Shown here: positions 35,185 through 48,240 of the stretch, piece after piece | Layout: each line of letters opens with the position of its first letter | Numbering within the stretch: the first letter of the stretch is position 1 | From: Anthoceros angustus | Lineage: Eukaryota > Streptophyta > Anthocerotopsida > Anthocerotales > Anthocerotaceae | Direction of reading: 5' to 3' | Length of the DNA: 64,000 bases | Assembly (NCBI GenBank): GCA_010909165.1 | Contig: MU008167.1 | Span: 186,001-250,000, forward strand | Translations under genes and position numbers: made by a program | The notes under the pieces: model-generated | Database searches by the model: none | Told to the model about the DNA's origin: nothing | Seen by the model: only the letters and a program-made list of their open reading frames with translations

Positions 35185-36065
35185 GTACTGCCGTCAAGGG
35201 TTGTCCATGCGAATGGTGGTCAGGCTAAGAATTTCACCTTCTTGTGGTGACCTAGTTGCAGGGGGACTTGCTGCAAGTAGTAGGTGCCCGTGTCATCCGA
35301 TTGTCGTATGTCAAGCAGAAGGTTGCTGCTGTGTATTCCCTCCTAGATAGGCGAGACTAACTAACCAGGGTACGTTTTCAAGTGTGGAGCAAGCAGCACT
35401 TGACCAATAAGGAGCTTAAAGCTCCTTTACCAACCTCAGGGCAGCATGTGTGCAGGTGGATGGGATGTGTCAAGTGAGGAAGGGAGATGCTTGGCTGCAT
35501 AAGCAGTCATGGAGAGCTGGGGTTGCTTTCTCTCATGATCCCCGAGACATAACCCTCGGGGATCTTCAGTCCTCCTTCCTATTTGGAGTTTGGTGAATCC
35601 AGTAGCTGGGCTCCATTGTAGTGTATGATAGCGGTTCTGAAAGGGGACCACATAATCGGCTCCTCGCCTCGTGAAGGCAATGCTGCTATCGCGCAAGAAT
35701 GTGAGTACCTACGGTAAGTCCGCTTCTTGATGGGGTCTGCGATGTGATTCTCAGTTGGCGTTGGCTCAGCAAGTTCGTTTCCCCTGGCAAGCACTGTTTT
35801 AGACTCAAGATGTCATTCGTGTTTGCAGGCTGTGGATTAGGGGTGGGATTACGGATGTATTGTACGCGGAGCATGAAGCTGGTCTCGGGGAGTTAGTTGT
35901 GCACGCTCGAGGCTGCCTTTGTCACCTGTGGTTCGAACCCTAGACTTTCCTGTGACAGGGCGGTTGGACGCGGCTGTTGGTGTCCTTTCTTCCACGGCGT
36001 CCTCACCCGGTTGCCTTGCCTTTCATCTCCCGTCGTGTCTCATCTGTTCAATTGTGCTAGACACC
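35185..36065. other. Intergenic, no gene recognised
   Basis: The 3' flank of the TPR gene followed by mixed sequence. Frames are short and unsupported. Confidence 0.5.
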
Positions 36066-36467
36066 ATGGATAACCCCAACCACATTGCCAACGAATGCTC
36101 GGTAATGCTCAAGGACCTGCTCGCCATCGTCTCCCCTGATGCTGGTGACGCGGAGCTTGTGTCCGACAGCGACTCTAGTGAGAGCGCTTCCAGTGAGAGT
36201 GCGTCCATTTGGGATCAAGCAGCAGCAGTAGGACTCCACCGGCCTGAGCAGGCGGAGCAGGAAGTAGAGAGTCAGGCGTGTTTGCTCAAGATGCAGATTG
36301 GGCTTAAGGGAGGGGCAAATGCCGTGGAAACTCTGATATCCGAATTCAACAGTAGTCTTGACAGCACCGCTGCTGCGGTGGATCTTTTCCCCCTCAGTGT
36401 CTCGTTTGTGGAATCTGTTGAAAGCCCTCCAAACGCTGTGGCAATGGTAGAATCTGTTGTAGCTTAA
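36066..36467 (+). CDS. Hypothetical acidic protein
   Basis: A 133-residue frame from ATG 36066 (MDNPNHIANECSVMLKDLL). It has a Ser/Asp/Glu-rich centre (SDSDSSESASSESAS) and a Ser/Val-rich tail, with no recognised domain. The local frame is open 49 codons upstream without another ATG, so it could be a last exon. It is convergent with the nucleotidylyltransferase gene ending at 36572, only 105 bp away. Coding status rests only on length and composition. Confidence 0.3.
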   Translation: MDNPNHIANECSVMLKDLLAIVSPDAGDAELVSDSDSSESASSESASIWDQAAAVGLHRPEQAEQEVESQACLLKMQIGLKGGANAVETLISEFNSSLDSTAAAVDLFPLSVSFVESVESPPNAVAMVESVVA

Positions 36468-36571
36468 CGTAAGACATGCAGTGTGGGTACAATAGTTCCA
36501 ACCCTCTAGCCAGTTGAACGAGCGGTTATCCATACAATTCTTGGGCTGCTGAATGCAAGCACCCTATTACT

Positions 36572-38818
36572 CTATATCTTCGCAATCTCAGTGCTTTGGC
36601 TGCGGTTCCGTATTTCAGTGGAAGAAATATCCATCTGAAATAAATCTTGTGGCACGGCCCTAAACAGACCTTCAATTTCATCAGGAATCCCCACATCAGA
36701 TAGCACCTGCAGTGAGTAACATGGGCAACGTTTTCAACAGTTTCGACCAGATGGTTCTCTTTCGTTGAACAGTTTGTGACTAGTCAGCTCCCTACCTGAA
36801 ACCTTCCGTCCACTTTGCGACCTGCGACAAGGAAGTCACATCCCAGCTGCCTGATAGAGCACATCACCTCCAGCATCCTTGCTTGACTCCCTCCATAGTA
36901 CTTGGGCTGAACAAGAGTGAATGTCTTTGAGGGATTTGAGCTGGACAATAGAAAACAGCAGGAGTTGGGCAAGAGCATGAAGTCTCACGTTAAGTAACCT
37001 GATGGCGGTATCAAAACCCACAACAAAAGAGCTGTCGGGGAAGAGCTCCGCCTTCTTGTAAAAGTATGGTTGATTAGTTACAACAACCACTTTTCCTGCA
37101 TACAAAATAGTTGCCTGCTTTCAGTATGTTTGAAGGCATTTGATGTGACATGCCAGGACATTACAAACAGCAAATTCTGGGAATAGAGACAGGACAAACG
37201 GAGGAGGAAAGAAATACCTCTATCCTCAAATTGCTTCACCCTTGATTTGATCACCTCCAGAGACAGCGGCGGCTTGTCGGGATTTAAGGCTGACATCTCG
37301 AAGCAGGGAATACCACCCTCCGAAAGACTGATCATAGCCACCATGTACTTGTAAAATACATGTCATCGTAGAGAGAGGGTGATAAATTGGAAAACGCAAG
37401 TACCTTGTGAGGGCTGGTTGGCAAGAAAGTTAGAACCTGCAAGCAGTATCCAGGAGCTTGACATGACCTTCGTGCAATGGATTGAAGGATCCGCATAGCA
37501 CAACTCTCCTCCCCTCGTTGGCTGCTAGTTGAAAATAGACACACTTTATCAACAGCAGTGCCGTGAAACTGCACACACATACAGCTCGCCAAAGCATGAG
37601 AACCAAAGAAAAGATCACCAGAAACAGAAAATACAACAGAGACAATGCATATAACTGACCAGTAGCTTTCCCACACGTGATGGACGAAATTTCCCCACTC
37701 AACAGCTGCTGGATTTGGTCGTCCTCTGTGTAGTCTAAGCTGAACTCTCTCAACATCTCATCTGCTTCATTGAGATCCAAAGGGACCTTAGGTTGAACTC
37801 CACACACGTCTGCCAAAGTCTGCCAACAGGCTAGTACATAGTTGAATTCTCTGCTGATGCCCAAGAAGGAAGTTCAAACTATAGAGTCGGTAGCTAAGAC
37901 TTTCTACAGCTAGCCAGAGATTATGGTTACAGTACCTTGAGCAGAACTCGACTTGTCACTTGATCTTCACCAACACGATCCCTTAAGCCCTACGGACGAG
38001 AGTGGTTAGACCGATAGTATCCTCTCAGAGGATGTAAAGACAGCAGTTTGCAGCTTAGTCATCAAGTTACTTTTGAAAGCGTGATGTCATACTCCCATTG
38101 TTTTCCCAGGGTTCGTGCTGTCACATAACACCTGTTGTACAAAACCTCCCTTAAAATCAAAGGCAGGAATTGGATGGCAAGATATGAGCCTCATCACTGT
38201 CACAAAACTGGCCTACCTGTGTTCACCCCGCTTTGGAGCTCCTGATACCAATGCACCCGTGAAGCCTATCCCTGCCACTGGCACACCTGTTCTCACAACG
38301 TCAGAAGCACTCGAAAATGCAAGGCGACTGCCGTGTTGCTGCCAATCACATTCGTAATCTAAAACTTGCGGACAACCTGGCATGGAAAGCCGGAGGGCCC
38401 GATTGTAAGCGGCCAATGCCAAGTCATTCGCTGTTTCCCGGCTCACAAATTGAGATGGCAGCTATGCGACATTTCATGAGATTGTGAGCCCAAGAATCAT
38501 AAGCCTACAAAAACCACCCCATCAACATGCTGGGTTCCAACTGCAGGCATACTTTTCCGATAAGCTGAACCATGGAAGCCCTGGAGTAGGGAACTGTGAC
38601 CTCGAGGATAGTGGCAGATGCACCAGGCACCGACAGAAGCCATCCCACAGCCTGCACAAATTCGATCATTCACATAACATCTGGACAGTGTGAAAGCATC
38701 CACATTCGAACTGCAGCACCACCTGTATCACCTGTGAAGCACCACCAGAAAGGTGGAGGACGACTTGAGTTGGGGATCCGTGGATAGCTTCAATGACTGC
38801 CCTCATCACAGGCTCCAT
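36572..38818 (-). CDS. CinA-like plus nucleotidylyltransferase (NMNAT-like) protein
   Basis: Twelve exons, 387 residues, phases consistent: 38818-38732, 38651-38553, 38461-38377, 38286-38217, 38131-38071, 37989-37936, 37819-37660, 37521-37437, 37327-37218, 37095-36989, 36906-36796, 36706-36572. It matches the plant At2g01220-type nucleotidylyl transferase family (by memory). The N-terminal half is CinA-like (HLSGGASQ, WLLSVPGAS, VPYSRASMVQLIGK, GIGFTGAL). The C-terminal half is a Rossmann nucleotidylyltransferase with LCGSFNPLHEGH (the HxGH motif at 222-225), NPDKPPLS, VTNQPYFYKKAELFP and a terminal MDISSTEIRN block in the ISSTxxR position. The fold suggests NMN/nicotinate-mononucleotide or phosphopantetheine-type adenylyl transfer; substrate unproven. 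Exon 7 starts at ACT after tgttggcag, the acceptor that keeps family length. Confidence 0.9.
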
Positions 38819-39541
38819 CGCTGTCGCTGCCAAAAGATACAGTGCGTTATCTGGCAAGCTGCACTCTTGAATTCAGTGCCAGCTGTTCAACGGAAAGGCC
38901 ATGCCATGAGGTCAGGAACGAGACGACACGGATTACCTCGGGTTTGGAACCCTCGGCACGATTTTCAGGATCTATGGCACAGTCAGTCAGATAGCATCTG
39001 ACGGGAGCGGAACGCAGACGGAGAGTCCTTGAACCGGAGCAAAACTACCAGCCTTTGGTAAGTTCTGTTCCTTGCCTTCGTTTGCACGATCAGAGTCGCA
39101 GAAAACTAGTCCACGATTCTGGCGCTCTGCTACGAAGGTCCATGGAATGACCATGAATTTGAGATGACTGAATTGGAATCCATTGGGTCCATGCCCCTGG
39201 CTTTAGTCGGAACATATTGCTGCATTTCCCTTCCCTTTCAGCTCGTCCAAGAGTCTGTCTGGAGAACGATCTTCCAGCGAGGGTGGTCGGAGCTGTGGAC
39301 AATTTCTCTGGACCCGGCATACGGAATTCCAGAAGGTTCCTTGCTGAACAACTTCCAAAAACCAGCTTGGGTGCATCGCAGCTGTGTGTTTTGGATGTGA
39401 GAGGGAGTGTTTGTAGGGATATGATGCTCAGATTGAAGGAGTGTCCAAGCAGGTTTTCGGAAGCTGGAGTCAACCATCTCTGGATGATCTGTTGCATTTA
39501 TCATGTACATACCAGCAGAATTGGCAAAAATGTGACAAGAC

Positions 39542-42032
<2,491 letters not shown>

Positions 42033-42507
42033 CTCCAGATCCGGTAGCAACTCACCAGACGATTGTCAATGAAAATCATTTAGGCCGAACTAAACGTTGC
42101 ACTACGAGGGTGGGTTATGAACACTTTAGGTACCCTGGAGACTCTATGAAAAAGAGATTTTCCCATCTACCCCTGGGAACAACCCTTAGAAGGGCACAAC
42201 CCTTAGGTGGGTTATGAACTGGATGATAGAAGTTGGTTCAGCCCATAATGCTATGTACAGATTAGGTAGTTCCTTCGGCAAGCAGACTTTTTGAGGCAGC
42301 GTTTAGATGCAGCTGTTTGTGTTGCCTGGATTCGTGCGTGGGGGGGAGCTTCTACAATGCACGCCGGAAGGCGTGTCTTTGCCATTGGGAAACGTCTACA
42401 CAGCCCTTGCTGAGGGTACTGTGACCTCTTCACCTGTTGGGTGATGCAGAGTAGCTAGGCATCCTTGCAGCTGCAGCGTCTCATCTGCCGAGAGCGGTGC
42501 CCATCAG
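42033..42507. other. ALG1 / PPR divergent intergenic region with dispersed repeat
   Basis: 42105-42215 holds a dispersed repeat (GGGTGGGTTATGAAC, then TATGAAAAAGAGATTTTCCCATCTACCC, then duplicated ACAACCCTTAG). It is similar to 30871-31003 and, in reverse orientation, to 8057-8105 and 31312-31360. The remaining 290 bp should hold the PPR gene promoter. Confidence 0.5.
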
Positions 42508-44805
42508 ATGGCCACAGTATGGCAAAGAGATCCGTCATGGACCCAACCAGTTGGTGGGTGTACAGCAATGGTGCGAAGAGCTCCCGCTCTGCTCACTTCA
42601 TGGAGTCAACCGGTGGCAAACAACGAAGCCTCTAGGTGCAGCAGCGTAAGGAACCCAGCACTGCCCACAAAATCTTTGTCTGGGGAAGTTTTATACAGGG
42701 ATGGTCGTCGCCAGGAGCTGGAGCTGTTGTGGCGGCAGTTTTTTTACGACCCTACCATGTGGTGGGATAATAGGCGAGATAAGAAGAGCTCCCGTTCGCC
42801 TGACTTCCGACGTAAGGGGTCTGGCGAGGCCCTGTGGTTGGACAACTTCTCCAACCCAACTTGGGTGGATGAGCAGCTTGTTGCTTTGGATATGCAGATG
42901 GCTCATGCTGCCTCTCCTTCTAACTCCAACTGCAGCTTTTTCGATAAGCCTGATCCCGGGAGGCCTGCAGGATCAGAAATGGGTGTCACGGCTGTAACTG
43001 TGATCACGTTATGTCAGCAAGGAAACCTGACTGAGGCCATGGCAGCCCTGGAGTTTTTGGCGGTCACAGACTGTCCTATATCGCAGTCCCTGTTGTATAC
43101 TGTGCTGAAATTGTGTGCAGCTAAGAAGGATGTGGTTGTGGGGAGAAGAATTCATGATCTTACTGTCAAACTTGGGTTCGAGTCAAGTACGTACGTGGGG
43201 AACCATCTCTTGCGTATGTATGCAGGTGGAGGTATGCTAGAAGAGGCCATGGATGTGTTCACCAATGTAGGCAAACCAGATGCGTTTATGTGGGTTTCCA
43301 TCATCTCCGCACATGCTAAACATGGGAAACCTAATGAAGCCATACAGCTTTACCATGAGATGTGTAGCTCAGGTGTGAAAGCAGATGCTCATGTCTTTGT
43401 AGCTGCCCTTCAAGCTTGCACGCTTGCCACCGACCTGGAATCTGGCAGAAAAGTGCACTCCGATGTCTTGCTCAGTGGCTTTCCTCCTAACGTGTTTGTT
43501 GGCAGCTGCCTGGTGGACATGTATGCAAAATGTGGCCAGCTGGAAGATGCACGCCAGGTTTTTGACAGCTTGCCTACAAAGGATGTGGTGACCTGGACGG
43601 CCCTGATCTCTGGGTACGCAAATCACGGGCTTGGTCAAGAGGCGCTTGTTCTGTATGGACAAATGAAGCAAGACGGTCTGATTTTGTGTAACGATTGTAC
43701 GTTTTCTTCTCTTTTGAAGGCTTGTGCAAGCGCTGGTGCTCTGAAGGAGGGCAGGCAGCTGCACTCACAGATTGTGGGAAGAGGACAGCTAAATAACATT
43801 CTGGTGGGCACATGCCTGGTGGACATGTACGCCAAATGTGGTGAACTGGAAGTTGCTCGTACTGTTTTTGACAGCTTGGCCACGAAGGACGTGGTCACAT
43901 GGAATGCCCTGATAGCTGGGTATGGAGCTTGTGATGAAGGTCACAGGGCATTGGTTTGTTTTGAGGAGATGGTACTCGCAGGTATTCAGCCTGATGATGC
44001 TACCTTTACCAACGTCTTGGTAGCATGCAGTCATGAGGGATTGGTTGATGAGGGTCACAAGCACTTCCGGGCCATGGTTGAACAGCATGGCATCAAACCT
44101 AATGTCCAGCACTACAATTGCATGATTGATCTTCTTGGGCGTGCAGGCCATCTAGATGAGGCAGAGAAGATGCTACGATCATGTGAAGGCCAAGACAATG
44201 TTGTGGGCTTGACGTCTTTGCTGACTGCCTGCAAAAGTCACGGGGATGTAGAGAGGGCGACGCGGTGTTTTGAAAGTCTTGTCAGAGTGGACCCTAAGCG
44301 GGCATCCACGTATGTGCTCATGGCCAATGTCTATGCAAATGCAGGTAGGTGGGGAGATGTAGAGAGGATTGAAAGGCAGAGAATGGTAGCAGGAGCTAAA
44401 AAGAAACCTGCAGTGGCAGGCATCGAGGTAAATGAGCAGGTACATACATTTGTGGTGGGAGATAGTAGGGATGATATTTCCCTCACCTTAGAGACCATGA
44501 ATGTACGGGTGAAGGAGGAAGGAGGCCATGTCCCGCACACAAAGTTGGTGTTGAAGCCACTGTCTGAGAAGGAAAAGGAAGATGCGCTTTGCGGGCATGC
44601 TGAGAAGCTAGCCCTGGCGTATGGTCTTCTGAATACTCCCAGTGGCACACCCTTGATGGTAACAAAGAATTTACGCATGTGCAGTGACTGCCACAGTTCC
44701 ACCGAGATCATGTCAAGGGTTGAAAGGAGGGACATTGTTGTAAGGGATGCATACCGTGTGCATCGATTCGCAGCGGGTTGTTGCAGTTGTAAGGGTCGAC
44801 CATAA
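42508..44805 (+). CDS. PPR protein, PLS class with variant DYW:KP domain ending GRP
   Basis: Single exon, 765 residues from ATG 42508. About 165 N-terminal residues include an organelle-targeting-like start. A run of P/L/S pentatricopeptide repeats follows (for example NVFVGSCLVDMYAKCGQLEDA and KDVVTWTALISGYA), then E1/E2 motifs (LLTACKSHGDVERATRCFE, STYVLMANVYANAGRW). A DYW deaminase-like domain follows with HAE (His697, Glu699) and CSDC (725/728), the zinc and catalytic signature of RNA editing. The usual PG box is replaced by KKKPA (Lys633-Pro634), and the protein ends CSCKGRP instead of CSCGDYW. Those two changes define the DYW:KP variant, found in lineages with U-to-C organellar editing. 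The product would bind one mitochondrial or plastid RNA site; its target is unknown. Confidence 0.92.
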   Translation: MATVWQRDPSWTQPVGGCTAMVRRAPALLTSWSQPVANNEASRCSSVRNPALPTKSLSGEVLYRDGRRQELELLWRQFFYDPTMWWDNRRDKKSSRSPDFRRKGSGEALWLDNFSNPTWVDEQLVALDMQMAHAASPSNSNCSFFDKPDPGRPAGSEMGVTAVTVITLCQQGNLTEAMAALEFLAVTDCPISQSLLYTVLKLCAAKKDVVVGRRIHDLTVKLGFESSTYVGNHLLRMYAGGGMLEEAMDVFTNVGKPDAFMWVSIISAHAKHGKPNEAIQLYHEMCSSGVKADAHVFVAALQACTLATDLESGRKVHSDVLLSGFPPNVFVGSCLVDMYAKCGQLEDARQVFDSLPTKDVVTWTALISGYANHGLGQEALVLYGQMKQDGLILCNDCTFSSLLKACASAGALKEGRQLHSQIVGRGQLNNILVGTCLVDMYAKCGELEVARTVFDSLATKDVVTWNALIAGYGACDEGHRALVCFEEMVLAGIQPDDATFTNVLVACSHEGLVDEGHKHFRAMVEQHGIKPNVQHYNCMIDLLGRAGHLDEAEKMLRSCEGQDNVVGLTSLLTACKSHGDVERATRCFESLVRVDPKRASTYVLMANVYANAGRWGDVERIERQRMVAGAKKKPAVAGIEVNEQVHTFVVGDSRDDISLTLETMNVRVKEEGGHVPHTKLVLKPLSEKEKEDALCGHAEKLALAYGLLNTPSGTPLMVTKNLRMCSDCHSSTEIMSRVERRDIVVRDAYRVHRFAAGCCSCKGRP

Positions 44806-45895
44806 GAACGGATTCGAGGAACTGGCCAGTGTTGTGTAAAAGCCTGAATAGAAGCTGGTCCGACCTCGGGTCGTGTACCTAGTGTCGTATTGCGCATCAT
44901 CAAGCGCTTACCATTCCTTTACATGAGGCTGGATTCACGCCTGGTACCTACATCCGGTAGCAGGAACACAAATACAGCGGCGTGAGTCGGTTCATGGGAG
45001 TGTTTCCGCGGGAGTTTTCCGTTGTTTCTAGAGAAAGTAAGAAACACTGCCTCGGCTTCTTCCTGTTCTCCTGTTCTTCCTGTCCTCGGCTTCATTCTCC
45101 TCTCGCTCCTTTTCATCCTCTTCAAGTCCGCACAGTTGTGTGAGGTCGTTGCTGTTCCCTCAACTAGTGTTGAATACCGGCGCACCGCTGATGTCCGCTG
45201 GCTGGTCACCCGCATGCGAGTGTAGCCATCCCGCACATTTTCTAGGGTTTCTAGCCATCGAATGCGGCAGCATATTCCATTTCCCCCTCTGTACCACGCA
45301 TTTGAAGCCGAATTGAATGCTTGTATGCGTGAATGCGTGATAGGAGCTTGGACCAGATGATCAACCATGGATGAAAATCGGATGATCAACCATAAGTCAA
45401 CTTTCAAAGGATCTTGTCACACGCTGTTCCGGGTTAATTCCAGGCGGCACACGGGATGCACATCTGTGGCGGCAAGCTTGAATTAAATCCGGAAGAATTG
45501 AGGTTTTAAAGGATGTTCAAGGCTAAGCCAATTGTACGGGCTAGGACTCTACAGAAGCTTGGACTGTACAGAAGTGTGCACCTTCCAACCAGAACAACCT
45601 TGGAGCAAGCTCAGGGGGCTCTTGAATGGCTTTTTTGGTTACAGTCCTAGGGACCTGTTTAGCTGATACAGCTCACGGACTGTCCCAAGGACTGGAACCA
45701 AAAAACCCATTGTCCCGCCCATATTTGCCTGGGGCTTGGCTTGCTGTGCCCAAATAACATATCTCTGGTGAATCTCAGGGTGGAAGGGATTGTCAACGGA
45801 AATTTGTTTTCCACCAACAGTGAGTGTGACGTAGTACTTGATTGCTATAGCATCTATCTGCTTTCTGTTCGTGTTGCATCCGAAGATGCTCCCTT
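44806..45895. other. Convergent PPR 3' flanks, no gene established
   Basis: Downstream sequence of two convergent PPR genes. A minus-strand frame near 45870-45640 contains a protein-looking stretch (TVGGKQISVDNPFHPEIHQRY, then IWAQQAK), with no ATG and no family I can name. It may be a fragment of another gene. Confidence 0.35.
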
Positions 45896-47863
45896 TCAAC
45901 TATTCAAGAGTCCTGTCGCCCCTGTAAGTAGCTTCAAGTGAGCTATGATTTCCTTGCGTTGGGGATGGTCTGTGTCTTCTACCTGAAAAGTATGGACTTG
46001 ATTGTCGATCTCAATCCAGGTTCTCCCTGGAGTCTTCGTCACACCTGCAGCTTGCATCCTGTTTCTAATCTCAGCTCGACCTTCCCAATTTCCTGTCGCT
46101 TCATAAATGTTGGACATAAGCACATACGCTGCAGCATTAGCTGGCTCTAGGTTGACGATAGAATCAAAGGCAGTTCTACCCAATTTCATGTTACCATGCG
46201 TAAGGCATGCTCCAAGTACAGTGGTCCAAACTACAACATCTGGCTGCAGAGGCATGTTCTTAATTAAGTCCTCTGCCTTGTCCAGATATCCAGCACGGCA
46301 GAACAGGTCCACCATGCAGGCAAAATGTTCCATTCCTGGACTGATCCCAAATTCCTCGAACATTGATTGAAAGAGTGCACGCCCCTCATTCAAAAGGCCC
46401 TCGTGGCCACATGCTGAGAGCACACAAAGAAAAGTTACGTGATCAGGTTTCATCCCTGCTGCGCGCAGTTGCTGAAAAAGCTGGAGTGCTTCCTGTCCGT
46501 GGCCATGCTGGGCATAGGCGGCTATGATGGCCGTCCAAGTCACAAGATCAGACTTGGGCAGGCTGTCGAAAACTGCCCTGGCTTCAACAAGGCTGCCACA
46601 CTTGGAATACATGCTCAGCAATGTGTTTCCAAGCACAGCATCCAGCTCTAACCCACTTTTAACAAGCATGATATGAATCTTCCGGCCCTGTTGCAGTGCT
46701 GCTATGCTGCTACACGCCTTGAGCGCACCCAAGAACGTAACCCTGTTAGGCTTGATGCCTTCCTGCTGCATTCTTTCGAAGAGTTGGAGAGCTTCCTGCC
46801 CATGACCAGACTGAGCATACTCTTCGATCATAGCAGACCAGGTCACAACATTCCTTTCAGGCATCTGATCAAAGAGAATCCACGCTTCCTCGAAGCTCCC
46901 GCCCTTAGCATACCCTGTAACCATGGCATTCCATGAGAACAAATCTTTCCGAGGGAGGCTGTCAAATATCTCCCTTGCTTCACCCAGGCTCCCACATTTG
47001 GCATACATGTCAACCAGGGTATTCCCGATCACAGCATTTGACACAAGGCCACTGTTCATGAGCTGCATGTGCACCCACCGCCCATCTTTCAAAGCTCCAA
47101 TGCCTGCACAGGCCTTGAGAACAATCGAAAATGTGAACATATCCGGCTCCATTCCCTCCTGTTGCATCCTCCGGAAAAGTGAAAGAGCTTCCTCCCCTCG
47201 CCCACGCTGAGCCAATCCTGCCAGCAACGCATTCCAGGACACCACGTCTCTCTCCGGCAGTTCATCAAAGACTCTGCGAGCCTCCTCCAGGCTACCACAT
47301 TTTGCATACATGTCCACAAGAGTGTTTCCAACGAAGATATGATCCTCATAACCAGCTTCTGCAATCTGGGCGTGAATTGCCCTGCCATCTGCGAGGGAAC
47401 GTGTGCTCGCACAAGCTTTAAGCACAGCAACATACACATGGTTGTCCGGCTGAACCCTAGAAAGCTGCATCTCCTGGAACAATCTGATACTCTGCTTCCC
47501 CGCCCCATGCCTGCAATTTGCCAGAATAATAGCTTGCCAAGCATGCGAATCAGGCTCGAAAATCCTCCGGAACGCCTGGTTCGCCTCCTGCAAACTCCCA
47601 CACACCTCGAAGAGGCGAATCAGCTTGTTGCCCCACCAAACCAAGGAGTCGAACCCCCTCTCAGCAATCAGCGAATGCACCCTCCTCCCTACTTCCAACT
47701 CCCTCCCTTTGGTGCACCGCTGCAGCAGACACTGCAGAACATGCGTCGGCAACACAAATCCGCCCTGCCGAAAAGCATCAGCCGCATTGAGTGCCTCATC
47801 CAGCCGTGCTTTCTCACAAAACCTCGCCACCTCCCGGAGAGAACCAAGCAGTAAGTAGGCCAT
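45896..47863 (-). CDS. PPR protein, PLS class, truncated before the DYW domain
   Basis: Single exon, 655 residues from ATG 47863. It has about fifteen P/L/S repeats (IFVGNTLVDMYAKCGSLEEA, DVVSWNALLAGLA, NVVTWSAMIEEYA, and similar) and E1/E2 motifs (CMVDLFCRAGYLDKAE, AYVLMSNIYEATGNWE). It keeps a standard PG box (TPGRTWIEIDNQVHTF), then stops 30 residues later with no HxE or CxxC motif. It is therefore an E/E+-type editing cofactor that would need a DYW protein in trans, or a gene that lost its deaminase end. No DYW sequence was found downstream in any minus-strand frame. Likely organellar, although the N-terminus is short (about 30 residues before the first repeat) and only weakly presequence-like. 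Convergent with the DYW:KP gene. Confidence 0.9.
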   Translation of the reverse strand: MAYLLLGSLREVARFCEKARLDEALNAADAFRQGGFVLPTHVLQCLLQRCTKGRELEVGRRVHSLIAERGFDSLVWWGNKLIRLFEVCGSLQEANQAFRRIFEPDSHAWQAIILANCRHGAGKQSIRLFQEMQLSRVQPDNHVYVAVLKACASTRSLADGRAIHAQIAEAGYEDHIFVGNTLVDMYAKCGSLEEARRVFDELPERDVVSWNALLAGLAQRGRGEEALSLFRRMQQEGMEPDMFTFSIVLKACAGIGALKDGRWVHMQLMNSGLVSNAVIGNTLVDMYAKCGSLGEAREIFDSLPRKDLFSWNAMVTGYAKGGSFEEAWILFDQMPERNVVTWSAMIEEYAQSGHGQEALQLFERMQQEGIKPNRVTFLGALKACSSIAALQQGRKIHIMLVKSGLELDAVLGNTLLSMYSKCGSLVEARAVFDSLPKSDLVTWTAIIAAYAQHGHGQEALQLFQQLRAAGMKPDHVTFLCVLSACGHEGLLNEGRALFQSMFEEFGISPGMEHFACMVDLFCRAGYLDKAEDLIKNMPLQPDVVVWTTVLGACLTHGNMKLGRTAFDSIVNLEPANAAAYVLMSNIYEATGNWEGRAEIRNRMQAAGVTKTPGRTWIEIDNQVHTFQVEDTDHPQRKEIIAHLKLLTGATGLLNS

Positions 47864-48042
47864 GCCTCACACTCCCACCACCATGACCCATCATCCATTC
47901 TCGCTCCTTTCAGTCCCCACTTCCTCACCAGCCAGCCATGTATGCTGCTCTCCTCTGAAGAATCTGGGACGAAACCGAATCCGAAGCTCCGGATTCCTGT
48001 GATGCTGGCTCATCCTCCCTGGATGGAGGGCTTGGTGTGTTC

Positions 48043-48240
48043 TGTGCAGCACTTGCTTCTAACCGAAACGTTAAAGAAGGTCTGTGATGCCTTGAGAGAT
48101 ACCCAGAAGGTTGGTGATGCAGTGGCAACAACGGGAGAATCTTATCAAAATCTGCGTCCGTTTGATAAAGCTAAGAAATGGCAGTTAAAAAGTCTGGAGA
48201 TCTGCAAACGGCTTGGTCACATAGAGGTCGGTGTGCAGAC
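48043..48240 (+). pseudogene. TONSOKU-like TPR fragment
   Basis: One frame reads LKKVCDALRDTQKVGDAVATTGESYQNLRPFDKAKKWQLKSLEICKRLGHIE in sense. It resembles the second TPR block of plant TONSOKU/BRUSHY1 (GESYQNLRxFxKxxKW), a replication-coupled chromatin factor. The similarity ends abruptly, and the next frames (to about 48600: DDKLRI-like, then LLRVELFEASEDIACF) show only faint resemblance. The full gene is over 1,000 residues, so this is a fragment, probably a duplicated or retroposed piece. Confidence 0.45.

Noticed and set aside
45639-45899. DYW-domain remnant downstream of the truncated PPR
   Set aside because: The frame (KQISVDNPFHPEIHQRY and onward) lacks HxE, CxxC and any DYW alignment, so it does not restore the PPR; its origin is left open.
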